Shown: positions 51,885 through 61,500 of the stretch, one piece after another
Layout of the letters: each line of letters starts with the position of its first letter
Numbering within the stretch: the first letter of the stretch is position 1
From: Anaerorhabdus sp036637135
GTDB taxonomy: Bacteria; Bacillota_I; Bacilli_A; Erysipelotrichales; Erysipelotrichaceae
Reading direction: 5' to 3'
DNA: 64,000 nucleotides
NCBI RefSeq assembly: GCF_036637135.1
Contig: NZ_JAVWNC010000005.1
Span: 1-64,000, forward strand
The notes under the pieces: model-generated
Databases searched by the model: none
The model's input: only the letters and a program-made list of their open reading frames with translations
What the model was told of the DNA's origin: nothing
Program-made: the position numbers and the translations under genes

Positions 51885-53210
51885 CTATCGGATTCTTAGT
51901 CCTTTTGGTAATTTATTCTTAATAATGGTACCATCACTTTTACCAAATCCAATGCAATTGTTTTGGTATTTGATTCCCACATAACCTTTTGGTGTTACTT
52001 TTTGTAAGATATTTCCTTTTCTAAATGACTCAATTTCAGCTATATCACATGATATCGTATGATTTAGCCTTGAATTAAATAGCGTTGATGTATATAAGTG
52101 TTGATGAGGTTCAAAGCGATCATTGATAATTTCACCAATCAAAACTTGATTACGTAGCACATAGTTATCTTCTAAATCATAGAATGGATGACTACCGGCA
52201 TATACACGGTTTTTCTTTATACATAGTTTAACATCACCTGATATCTCTTTCAAAAGATACTCTTTTACACAAGGCATAAGTCTATCTGACTTAACAATAT
52301 CAAGTTTATGTTCTGTTGTAGGTGAAGTTTTTCTGAATTTCGCAACAAAATGCCCTTCTCCTTTATCCATTGGTAAAATTCGACGTGTATAATTCGTTGG
52401 ATAATCTTCAATCTTTACCCCTTGTCTTCCCCAAGGAACATTAATTTCAATGCATTCTAAATCTGGATAATTATCCAATACCCACCGTACATTTTCTTCA
52501 TTCTCTTCGATTGCATAGGTACAAGTCGAATATACTAAGATACCATTTTGTTTAAGTGTTTGGATAGCGCAATTTAATATATGTTTTTGACGTAATGAAC
52601 AGCTTAAAACATGTTCTTTACTCCAATCTTCTATTGCTTTACTCTCTTTCTTAAACATCCCCTCACCACTACAAGGTGCATCAACTAATACTTTATCCAT
52701 CTTACCTTGAAGAGTTCGTGCTAGTTTTTCTGGTGTCGAGTTGGTCACAATTGCATTACTAATACCCAATCGCTCGATATTGCTCAATAAAATTTGAGCT
52801 CTTTTCGATTCGATTTCATTTGTAATTAATAATCCTTCACCTGTTAGATATTGTGCAATTTGTGTGCTTTTACCACCTGGTGCAGCACACAAATCAAGTA
52901 CCCAGTCATCTGGTTGAGGTTCCAATATAGAGACCGCGCTTGCTGCACTTGGTTCTTGCATATACATTAGCCCTAAAGCGTGAGGCAATGAATTACCATA
53001 GGTTTCATCCGTTTCTACATAATAAGCAGATTTTGCGAATGAAGATGGGGAAGATGGTAAATCGTAGTTTGCAAAAAAATCCTCTTCAGTTGTTTTAAGT
53101 GTATTAACACGAAACCCACGAAAAGGTTTAAGTTGAAGAGTTTCAAGGTAAGCTTGATAGTCACTCTCATCCAACAATTCCTTCATACGATCCAAGAATT
53201 GTTGATTCAT
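51885..53210 (-). CDS. rRNA/tRNA m5C methyltransferase, RsmF/NOL1-NOP2-Sun type
   Basis: A 441-residue SAM-dependent RNA cytosine-5 methyltransferase. SAM-binding motif LDLCAAPGGKSTQIA (near 106-120), VDAPCSGEGMFKKE (the release Cys) and STCTYAIEENEENV (the catalytic Cys) are intact, and a C-terminal RNA-binding extension (about 310-441) matches the RsmF layout. Substrate could be 16S rRNA C1407 or a tRNA. The start overlaps ribF (TAATG). Confidence 0.88.
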   Translation of the reverse strand: MNQQFLDRMKELLDESDYQAYLETLQLKPFRGFRVNTLKTTEEDFFANYDLPSSPSSFAKSAYYVETDETYGNSLPHALGLMYMQEPSAASAVSILEPQPDDWVLDLCAAPGGKSTQIAQYLTGEGLLITNEIESKRAQILLSNIERLGISNAIVTNSTPEKLARTLQGKMDKVLVDAPCSGEGMFKKESKAIEDWSKEHVLSCSLRQKHILNCAIQTLKQNGILVYSTCTYAIEENEENVRWVLDNYPDLECIEINVPWGRQGVKIEDYPTNYTRRILPMDKGEGHFVAKFRKTSPTTEHKLDIVKSDRLMPCVKEYLLKEISGDVKLCIKKNRVYAGSHPFYDLEDNYVLRNQVLIGEIINDRFEPHQHLYTSTLFNSRLNHTISCDIAEIESFRKGNILQKVTPKGYVGIKYQNNCIGFGKSDGTIIKNKLPKGLRIR

Positions 53211-54130
53211 TATTTTAGAACCTCTCTTGTTTTTATTTGGTCTTGATTCATTTGTTCTATTAAATCATCAACTGAATTAAATTTGAGTTCATCTCTTAGG
53301 TAAGATATTAACTCAATTTTAATTTCTTGATCATAAATTTGTTCATTAAAATCAAAAATATTTGATTCAACTGATAGTTTATGTGAGAAATTAAATGTTG
53401 GATTGTGACCAATATTTATCATACTTTGGTATTTCTTTCCTTGAATGATTGTCCAACCTGCATAAACACCTACTCGTGGAATAATTAGTTCATCTAGTAC
53501 ATCAATGTTCGCTGTAGGAAAACCAATCTCTCTGCCCCTTTTATGCCCATGTACGACGATACCAGATAATTCATATGGATAACCTAGCAAACGGTTCGCA
53601 TGTTCAATTTCACCTTGTTCTAAATATTCAGTAATCCGAGATGAACTAATTTTCTTTTCATCTTCATTGATTGAATCAATAGTATAAACTTCAAAAAAAG
53701 ATGCAGCTTGTACTTTTAAAGAGTCTGCACTTCCCTCTCCTTTAAATCCATAATGAAAATCAAAACCACATATCAATGCTTGTAGGTGACACGGAACTAA
53801 TACCTGCTGAATGAAATCAGTCGGCGTTAATTCAGACATTGGTTTTGTAAAATCCAAGACAATAACACGATCTATACCTAGTTTTTCTGCTAATTCAATT
53901 CTTCTTTTCTCCGTAGTTAAGTGTTGGACATCTTTTAACCCTTTTATAGTTACCCAAGGATCTGGTGAAAACGTGATTAATGCACTTTCTACTTGTTTCT
54001 CTTTCGCTACCGCAATCGTTTTTTCAATTAAAGCACGATGTCCTAAATGCAAACCATCAAAATATCCAATGCATGCAACAATGGGTTCATTAATTTTATT
54101 ACCATTTAAACTTATTTTATCTACTTTCAT
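53210..54130 (-). CDS. ribF: Bifunctional riboflavin kinase / FAD synthetase
   Basis: Makes FMN and FAD from riboflavin. A 306-residue protein: N-terminal FAD synthetase nucleotidyltransferase domain (about 1-180) with GYFDGLHLGH, and C-terminal riboflavin kinase domain (about 183-306) with GHKRGREIGFPTANID. I start at ATG 54130, which overlaps the truB stop by one base and has AGAGGT upstream; a TTG two codons earlier is a poor alternative. truB-ribF order is conserved. Confidence 0.95.
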   Translation of the reverse strand: MKVDKISLNGNKINEPIVACIGYFDGLHLGHRALIEKTIAVAKEKQVESALITFSPDPWVTIKGLKDVQHLTTEKRRIELAEKLGIDRVIVLDFTKPMSELTPTDFIQQVLVPCHLQALICGFDFHYGFKGEGSADSLKVQAASFFEVYTIDSINEDEKKISSSRITEYLEQGEIEHANRLLGYPYELSGIVVHGHKRGREIGFPTANIDVLDELIIPRVGVYAGWTIIQGKKYQSMINIGHNPTFNFSHKLSVESNIFDFNEQIYDQEIKIELISYLRDELKFNSVDDLIEQMNQDQIKTREVLK

Positions 54131-54963
54131 TACCAAAGACCTCTTTTACTACGATATTCATTACCTTCTTTTTCATAAGCTGCTAGCACCTTATGTTGAT
54201 GAGTTAGAATTACAATGTCGTCTTCACAATCAAGTTTAATTCTTTTTCCTTGCATAATTTCTTTCACGCATTCAACCTCAATTCGTGGATATGCTGGATT
54301 AATTACATCTTCAATTTCTCGAAGATTCTCTTCTGTTAGATTATCTAATGTTGTCGCATCCGCTAATGAAACATTCCCAATTTTTGTACGAACCAAAGAT
54401 GACATTGTCCCTACAGTTCCAAGTTTTTCTGCTATATCTTCACATAATACCCGAATATAAGTACCACTTGAAACTACCGCACGAAATTTGATCTCTCCAT
54501 CAAACATTAAACATTCTATTTCATCAATCGTAATTTGTCTTGGTTTAACTTCAACCGTTTTACCTTCACGATGATATTCATATAATCTTTTACCATCTAC
54601 CTTTATCGCTGAGACCATAGGTGGTAATTGTTCTTGCTCACCTAAAAAGGTAGTTAATACTTCTTCAATTTGTATTCTATCGAGGTGTGGTACTTCTTTT
54701 TCATTAATCACTTCACCCCAAATATCACCAGTATCTGTTTTAACACCTAGTTTTAAAGTTGCAATGTATTCCTTTTTACTATGTTCACAATAAGGTAAAC
54801 ACTTACATGATTTACCAAGCAACACGATTAAAAGTCCCTCAGCATTTGGGTCCAGTGTCCCTGTGTGTCCTACTGACTTCTCTTTCATCATTCTTCTTAT
54901 CTTTGCACAAACATCAAATGATGTCATGTTTTTAGTTTTATTTATATAGTAAACGCCGTCCAT
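54130..54963 (-). CDS. truB: tRNA pseudouridine-55 synthase
   Basis: Isomerises U55 in the T loop of tRNAs. The 277-residue protein has the catalytic GHTGTLDPNAEGLL (Asp near 38), the YIATLKLGVKTDTGD block, and SSGTYIRVLCEDI; C-terminal PUA-like region is short. First gene of the run to asp23. A TATAAT box shared in a palindrome with the divergent ttcA gene lies 22 bases upstream. Confidence 0.96.
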   Translation of the reverse strand: MDGVYYINKTKNMTSFDVCAKIRRMMKEKSVGHTGTLDPNAEGLLIVLLGKSCKCLPYCEHSKKEYIATLKLGVKTDTGDIWGEVINEKEVPHLDRIQIEEVLTTFLGEQEQLPPMVSAIKVDGKRLYEYHREGKTVEVKPRQITIDEIECLMFDGEIKFRAVVSSGTYIRVLCEDIAEKLGTVGTMSSLVRTKIGNVSLADATTLDNLTEENLREIEDVINPAYPRIEVECVKEIMQGKRIKLDCEDDIVILTHQHKVLAAYEKEGNEYRSKRGLW

Positions 54964-54984
54964 TGTATCCTCATTTCCTACAAC

Positions 54985-55008
54985 ATTATATCAAGTTCAT
55001 GATATAAT
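54985..55008. promoter_or_regulatory. Overlapping divergent promoters of truB and ttcA-like gene
   Basis: TTATATCA (54986-54993) and TGATATAA (55000-55007) form a perfect inverted repeat whose arms give a TATAAT on each strand: 55003-55008 for the plus strand and 54990-54985 for the minus strand. The minus promoter has TTGCTA at 55013-55008, 17 bases away; the plus -35 is weak. The two promoters share bases, so they should compete. Confidence 0.6.
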
Positions 55009-55034
55009 AGCAAAGCATCTAGGAGTGAAATATT

Positions 55035-55796
55035 ATGTCAGTTAAACACGTATTAGGAAGAATTAGAAAAGCCGATTTAGACTTTAATTTAATGCAAGAA
55101 GGTGATCGCATCGCTGTTGGAGTATCTGGTGGAAAAGATAGCATGCTTCTTTTATATTGTCTTGCTTTGTATCGCAACATCGTCCTGCGTCACATGCATA
55201 AAAAAATTGAGATTGTTGGAATTCATATCAAGATGGGTTTTCCAAATATGGATTTCAGTGAAGTCATAGAATTTTGTAAGGAACATGATATTGAATTTCA
55301 TACAATTGATTCTAAAATATATGATATTTTAAAAATACAAGCAAATGATGATGGTACATTAAAATGTAGCATTTGTTCAAAACTTAAAAAAGGAGCTGTC
55401 ATCAATGAAGCAAAAAAACTAAATTGTAATAAGACAGCTTTCGCACATCATGCTGATGACGCAATTGAAACTTTGTTCTTGAACGCTATTTTTGGTGGTC
55501 GTCTCGCAACATTTGCACCAAAGATGTTTCTCACAAATTCTGAGATGACATTTATTCGACCATTTGTCTATTCCTTTGAAAGTGATATCGTACAAGCTTA
55601 CAAAGAAGCAGGTATCCCTATCGTTAAGAGTACATGCCCCATGGATGGCCATACAAAACGACAAGATATGAAGGAATTACTTAACTCCATTTATAAAACG
55701 TATCCATCATCAAAAGAGAATTTCTTATTGATGTTACATAACCAAAAACAATTAAGTCTATGGGTTAAACAAAGTGATATCGATGAACAAGATTAA
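55035..55796 (+). CDS. TtcA-family tRNA 2-thiolation enzyme
   Basis: A 253-residue ATP-pyrophosphatase-type enzyme of the TtcA family, which thiolates a tRNA base (C32 in E. coli) using an iron-sulfur cluster. PP-loop SGGKDSMLLLY (near 31-41), the CSICSKLKKG Cys pair (about 112-121), AFHHADDAIETL-type AHHADDAIETLFLN, and a third conserved Cys in KSTCPMDGHTKRQ fit the family, in which three Cys hold the cluster. GGAG upstream. Its end overlaps the following radical SAM gene, which suggests a shared job. Confidence 0.87.
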   Translation: MSVKHVLGRIRKADLDFNLMQEGDRIAVGVSGGKDSMLLLYCLALYRNIVLRHMHKKIEIVGIHIKMGFPNMDFSEVIEFCKEHDIEFHTIDSKIYDILKIQANDDGTLKCSICSKLKKGAVINEAKKLNCNKTAFAHHADDAIETLFLNAIFGGRLATFAPKMFLTNSEMTFIRPFVYSFESDIVQAYKEAGIPIVKSTCPMDGHTKRQDMKELLNSIYKTYPSSKENFLLMLHNQKQLSLWVKQSDIDEQD

Positions 55797-56616
55797 ACGT
55801 GTTTACATTGAAATCACTAACAAATGCAACTTACGTTGTAGTTTTTGTGCTTTTCATCATCGCCCTTTTCGTAAAATGACTTTAAATGAATTTGAACAAT
55901 GTATTAACCAAATTAGATCCATTACTCCTTATATTTATCTTCATGTACAAGGAGAACCTCTTCTTCATCCTCAGTTTGAAGGAATTATGAACCTATGTGA
56001 TCAATATGAAATGCAAGTACAGCTCGTTACTAATGGTACATTTATTCATCAGTATCCCAAGCTAGCAAGTCACCCATCACTTCGAAAAATTAGCTTCTCA
56101 TTGCATAGTTTAGATTATCAAACAATTAATACTCAAGAATACATCCAACATATTCTTGAATTTGTAAATCAGTATATTGAATCCAATGTTGGTTATGTAG
56201 AACTACGTTTCTGGGTAAGTGATCATTTAAATGAAAAAGCAACTTTCGCCTTAAATCTAGTCAAAGAAATGTATACTTTGAAAGAAACATCTAAACCAAA
56301 TAGCTATAAACTAGATGAACGTATTTTCTTGCATTTTGAAAAAGAATTTGTATGGCCTTCTAATTCCAATAACATCTCAAAAGATTGTGGAACATGTCGA
56401 GGTGCTAAAGATATGATTGCGATTCTTGCGGATGGTTGTGTTGTCCCTTGTTGCCTAGATTGTGAAGGTGCTATTCAACTTGGAAACGTATTTACTCAAT
56501 CATTAGTTGAAATAATGAATTCACCTCGATATTTAAATATAATAAAAGGATTCAACGAGAATAAACTCATTGAACCTTTATGTGTTAATTGTGAATACAG
56601 AAAACGTTTTGATTAA
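55783..56616 (+). CDS. Radical SAM protein with SPASM-type C-terminus
   Basis: A 277-residue radical SAM protein. The cluster motif is CNLRCSFC (in ITNKCNLRCSFCAFHHRP, about 13-20), HVQGEPLLHP is the glycine-rich SAM motif, and the C-terminal CGTCRGA, CVVPCCLDCEG and LCVNCEYRK cysteines form a SPASM/twitch-like auxiliary cluster region. Such proteins modify peptides or cofactors; no precursor peptide gene is visible nearby. ATG 55783 overlaps the ttcA-like gene by 14 bases; GTG 55774 is an alternative. It converges on the M3 peptidase gene four bases before its end. Confidence 0.82.
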   Translation: MNKIKRVYIEITNKCNLRCSFCAFHHRPFRKMTLNEFEQCINQIRSITPYIYLHVQGEPLLHPQFEGIMNLCDQYEMQVQLVTNGTFIHQYPKLASHPSLRKISFSLHSLDYQTINTQEYIQHILEFVNQYIESNVGYVELRFWVSDHLNEKATFALNLVKEMYTLKETSKPNSYKLDERIFLHFEKEFVWPSNSNNISKDCGTCRGAKDMIAILADGCVVPCCLDCEGAIQLGNVFTQSLVEIMNSPRYLNIIKGFNENKLIEPLCVNCEYRKRFD

Positions 56617-58310
56617 AATTTTGAAATATCAAATTGTTCTAAATATTTCGCTACGAATTGAATAATCGGTTCTACAGTACCATCTTCAAATGGTGATTTT
56701 AAACCTGCTTCCTTAACTATTTCTAGGAATGTTTTGGTTCCTCCTACACTACAAATATGAATGTAATCACTCCAAGCACTTGGATCTTTTTCTACTGATC
56801 TTCTCCAAAATTGAAGTGCACATACTTGAGCCAATGTATAGTCTATGTAATAAAAAGGTTCATGGAAGATATGCCCTTGCTGAAACCACCAACATCCTCT
56901 TTCCAAGATATCACAACCTGCGTAATCTTTATGTGGTAAATATTGCTTTTCTAATGTACGCCACATAACTTTTCTATCATTTGGACTACATTCTGGATTT
57001 GCATAAACTTCATGTTGGAAATGGTCAACTAATACACCATAAGGAATAAACTTAATCGCATCTGCGACATGTGCATAATAGTATTTGTTTGCATCTTCTT
57101 TAAAGAAATATTCCATCCAAGGATGTGCAAAGAATTCCATGCTCATGGAATGAATTTCCGCACTTTCCATTGTCGGAAACATACATTCAGGAATAGTAAT
57201 TGTTTTCATCGATAGATAGGATTGTAGTGCATGACCTGCTTCATGTGTTAAAACATCAACATCACCACTAGTCCCATTAAAATTACTGAAGATAAATGGT
57301 ACTTTGTAGTCAACTAAATCAGTACAATAGCCTCCACCTTGTTTGTTTGGTTTACTCTCTAAATCAAATAATTCTTGATTTACCATGACATCGAAGAATT
57401 CACCTGTTTCTTTAGACATTTCATGGTACATTTTATTTGCAGCTTTGACCAAATCATCTTTTGTTCCTTTTGGTTTTGGATTGCCTGATAAGAATACATT
57501 ATTCAAATCGTAATACGCTAATTTATCTAATCCTAAGTTATTACGTTGTTGTTCAAAGAGTTTCATTGATTCTGGAACAATGTATTTTAACACTTGTTTA
57601 CGATAGTTTTTAACCATCTCAGCATCATAATCTAGTCGCGACATACGTAAGTATCCTAATTCAATGTAGTTTGAGAAACCTAGTTCTCTTGCCATTTTGG
57701 TACGTATCTTTACCATTTGATCATAGATATCATCAATTTCAGCTTCATTCGCTTCAAACCATGCCATTTTAGCTTTAGTTGATCTTTCTCTAATATCACG
57801 ATCTTGATCGGTCATCTTGACACCAATACTTGGTAGATTATAAATCTCACCATCAAATTCAATTTTTGCACTTGCAAGAAGTTTTGAATGACGAGATACT
57901 AAACGATTTTCAATTTGTAAGTCCGGAATTAACTTAGGATCAAATGATTTAATTGCGCATTCTGCCATTTTAAAGAAAGCATGCGGAATCTTATCTTCTA
58001 CTTCTTTTCTACATTTGCTTGTACAAACAATTTTGTACAAACGTGTATTTAATTCTTGATACATCGGACTTATTTCATCCCAATAATCATTTTCACTTGA
58101 ATAAAAATCATCACTAGAATCAATTGTATAGCGAACACTACATAATGTAGACATTGTCTTGACATGATTTCTAATCTTATTAATTTTATTAAATAATTCC
58201 ATGAAATCATCACCATTTTCACAATGATCCAGTTTAAATAGTAACATTTCAAGACTTGCTTTTGTTAATTCAAAATCCGGTCTTTCATACTTAAATTCAG
58301 TAAATTTCAT
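56613..58310 (-). CDS. M3 family oligoendopeptidase
   Basis: Zinc metallopeptidase of 565 residues, PepF-like, cleaving short peptides in the cytoplasm (no signal peptide). The zinc motif HEAGHALQSYLS is near residue 355, with the third ligand Glu in TMESAEIHSMSMEFF. GDVDVLTHEAGH and YYIDYTLAQVCALQFW blocks match M3 oligoendopeptidases. A TATAAT box (minus strand, 58361-58356) within the end of the esaB-like gene gives it a likely own promoter. Confidence 0.93.
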   Translation of the reverse strand: MKFTEFKYERPDFELTKASLEMLLFKLDHCENGDDFMELFNKINKIRNHVKTMSTLCSVRYTIDSSDDFYSSENDYWDEISPMYQELNTRLYKIVCTSKCRKEVEDKIPHAFFKMAECAIKSFDPKLIPDLQIENRLVSRHSKLLASAKIEFDGEIYNLPSIGVKMTDQDRDIRERSTKAKMAWFEANEAEIDDIYDQMVKIRTKMARELGFSNYIELGYLRMSRLDYDAEMVKNYRKQVLKYIVPESMKLFEQQRNNLGLDKLAYYDLNNVFLSGNPKPKGTKDDLVKAANKMYHEMSKETGEFFDVMVNQELFDLESKPNKQGGGYCTDLVDYKVPFIFSNFNGTSGDVDVLTHEAGHALQSYLSMKTITIPECMFPTMESAEIHSMSMEFFAHPWMEYFFKEDANKYYYAHVADAIKFIPYGVLVDHFQHEVYANPECSPNDRKVMWRTLEKQYLPHKDYAGCDILERGCWWFQQGHIFHEPFYYIDYTLAQVCALQFWRRSVEKDPSAWSDYIHICSVGGTKTFLEIVKEAGLKSPFEDGTVEPIIQFVAKYLEQFDISKF

Positions 58311-58339
58311 CTTATCACCTCATACTGTATTTTTCTAAT

Positions 58340-58588
58340 TTAAAGAATATATATGATTATACCATGATATAAACCCAATTTAAAACATTGTACATAGGGG
58401 TATAAGATTTGTTGAGTTCTACTATCCATCACAATTAATTGTTCACTATACCAATTCTCTGTTTCAATTTCTTTTTTTATGATTTGAAAAAAACTTTTTA
58501 AATTTTCCTGTAAAGTAAGATCCAAATCAAATTCACATAACCACTTTTTATGTATAGAAATGATTTCAATTACTATCAAACACTTCAT
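58340..58588 (-). CDS. EsaB/YukD-like ubiquitin-fold protein (type VII secretion)
   Basis: An 82-residue protein with the size and pattern of EsaB/YukD: alternating hydrophobic first strand (MKCLIVIEI), a basic-aromatic second strand (WLCEFDLDLTL), a helix (NLKSFFQIIKKEI) and a final LGLYHGIIIYIL strand, consistent with a ubiquitin-like fold. The assignment rests mainly on its place directly after essC, which it overlaps by 23 bases. I take ATG 58588; a TTG is one codon earlier. EsaB regulates or assembles type VII secretion in Staphylococcus and Bacillus. Confidence 0.65.
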   Translation of the reverse strand: MKCLIVIEIISIHKKWLCEFDLDLTLQENLKSFFQIIKKEIETENWYSEQLIVMDSRTQQILYPYVQCFKLGLYHGIIIYIL

Positions 58589-61500
58589 CAATCAACTTAA
58601 TCCTTTCACCTTTCCCCTCATGATAATAATATCCTTGATCATTCCTTATCGATATTTTGCGATTAACTGGAATAATATATTGATCACTTAAACCATTCCC
58701 AATCCACACTATATATTGTTCTTGATAGAAAGAAGATAACCAACTCATCGAAAATTCTCGATGATCACAACAAAAAACTATTGGATCATCTCTATGTTTT
58801 AAACTCATTTTGCATCGCTTCATATCAAATGTTTGAAAATCCGATACAAGAACAATACAGTTCTTTCTTGAATAAAGTTCCTCTTCATTTTGAACAAGTG
58901 AATATGTTGGAAATATTATCTTAAGATATTCAATGATTCGATAAGTATGTTTCGCAACCATAATACAATATGGAAATTCATTAATATCTATCCAATCATA
59001 TGTATCATAACTCATACCTACTACTCCTTTTTTTGAAGTTAATAATGGTATCGTCATTTGATGAATTACTGTCTTTGATTTTAGTCTCATTGATTTAGTT
59101 TTTAAAAGATCTTGTTCATCTACCTTGTAAATTCTAAAATACTGGACTCTTGTTTCATTTACATAATAGAAATCTTCTTTTGATGAGGTATATTTTATCT
59201 TTTCATCAAAGACTACCGAAAGATCTTGCGTTGATAAAAATGATGATGCTATCTTTACTTTAAAATACCCCCACAAAGAATATGGTAGTATATTTACGGT
59301 TAGTCCAAATAGAAATATACTCACATTACTCATTATTCCCATATTCAATAATTTAACTAGTTCTATTCCATGTATTTCTAATTTTTCTAAAAATAACTGA
59401 GTATTTAAAGCAACAATGATATCCATTTTGTCATTTCCTTTTTTATTCATTACATATTTGAATAAATTATGTAGCATTTCATCATTTGATATCGAATGTA
59501 CAAAGTTTGAATTACATGCGTGATTATAGAAATCTTGATCGTAATCAATTATAAAGACTTCGATATTTTCGTTTATATGAATCATAGAATATAAAGTAGT
59601 ACAGAAAAGCTGTTTAGCCTCATTTTGATTTTTGCAATAGAATAGTGTATGACACAATCTCAATAGATACGGATATTGTTGATTATGTTCTATATCATCT
59701 ACCATACCTATTGATTGTGGTGCATCCTGAACAATACCTTTGTCAATGATTCCTAATGGTTTATGCCACAGTGGTCTAATATCACAAGGGATATCAACTA
59801 GCTTTGCTAACATTAGTTTTAACACTTTCTGATTACTTTTTGATTTTCTCATTAATTCTTGATGATATAAATCATACACTTTTGTTTTCTTATTTTCAGA
59901 AATATCTTCATTTAAATAATAAAATTGTCCTTTACTTAACTCATTGTCTGTATACTTGTAAAACTGGCCTGGTTTTTGAAGATAAAAAGCAAGATCTGAA
60001 TTAATCATATCTAAACTATCTTGTTTATCTTGTACATGCAACGAAATCTTAGTACGGCAATTTGACCAAATTTGTGCATCAATTACGTCAGAAGGTTTTT
60101 GTGTAGATAGAATTAAATGAATACCTAAACTTCTTCCAATGCGCGCTAAACTTATTAGTTCTCCTATGTACTCATTATGCATTACTTTAAGTTCTGCAAA
60201 TTCATCAACAACCACAAATAAATGAGCTAGTTTTGAAAACTGATACTGACTTGATAATCTTTGATATTTACTGATATCCATAGATGATTCATTTGATATT
60301 TTAGAAAGTTGATTAAACAAAGTTTGTCTTCTTCTACTTTCAATTCTAATACTTGAAAAAAACCTCTTAATTTCATGATTATCTAAATTTGATATTGTAC
60401 CTATTAAATGAGGGCAAATCTTATTGTTGTATACAAATGATTGTGCTAGGCCTCCTCCTTTAAAGTCAACTATTACAAATTGAACATCTTCAAAGGAATA
60501 TTGCATAGAAAGCATCATTAAAATAGTTACAATGCATTCTGATTTACCCGCACCTGTAGTTGCTGCAATCAATAAATGAGGACCATCTTTTGATTCATGC
60601 AAATCCAATTCAAATGGCTCTTGTTTATCATCATATCCAACTATTATTTTTAATGAATCGATTGTATTCGTATCTTTCCATTTGTTAAATGGAGTATATT
60701 TTATGAGCGATTCAATATTAATTAAATCATCATTCCTTCTGATTAAGTTTTTATGGTTCTTCGACAAAAGATAGAATAGATAATTTATTGAATTCATTAA
60801 ATCATTCCTGTCAATTTCATGAGAAAAATGAATTACGTTGTCCGGTAGTTCCAATATTCCTTTATTTTCATGAAAACGAATACTACACTGTGTTTGTGGT
60901 GATTCTGTCTTATCCACATATTGAATACACGGAAAATTGCCATCATAATAGTTAGGGCTACAATTAATGATTATTTTTAACCTTGTATCATCATCTTGAT
61001 TTTGTTGGAATGATTTTAATGAATCAAATACCAATACTTTATTTTTATAAACTGTATGAGAAAACAGCGTTATCCTATTCAAGAAATGAAGCAGTGTTTG
61101 ATTGATTATATACACAAGTGAAATTACTTGATCATCGAATTGTGTCACAAGGTAAAAACATATCCATATTAATATATCTAAAGAATCTGTGGTTACCATC
61201 TTATTGTTATTGAGATCAATCGCAACAATGTGATTTTCTAATACTGTATACTTATTCAGGAATAATTTCACCTGAGAAAATAGAAATTGATCATTTTCTT
61301 TTGGAATATCTTTGAACTCAATATTATTTCTCATTCTTCCGATACCTAATGGTATTGTTAAATCTAGTGCATTGTTATTTTGCAAGTAACGAGCATTTGT
61401 TTCGATGTCTTGCATAATCTCATGATGAAATAACCATCTTTTTCTTTCATAGATTCTTACTTGATTATCATAATTTAAAACTTCATTCTCAAGTTCATTA

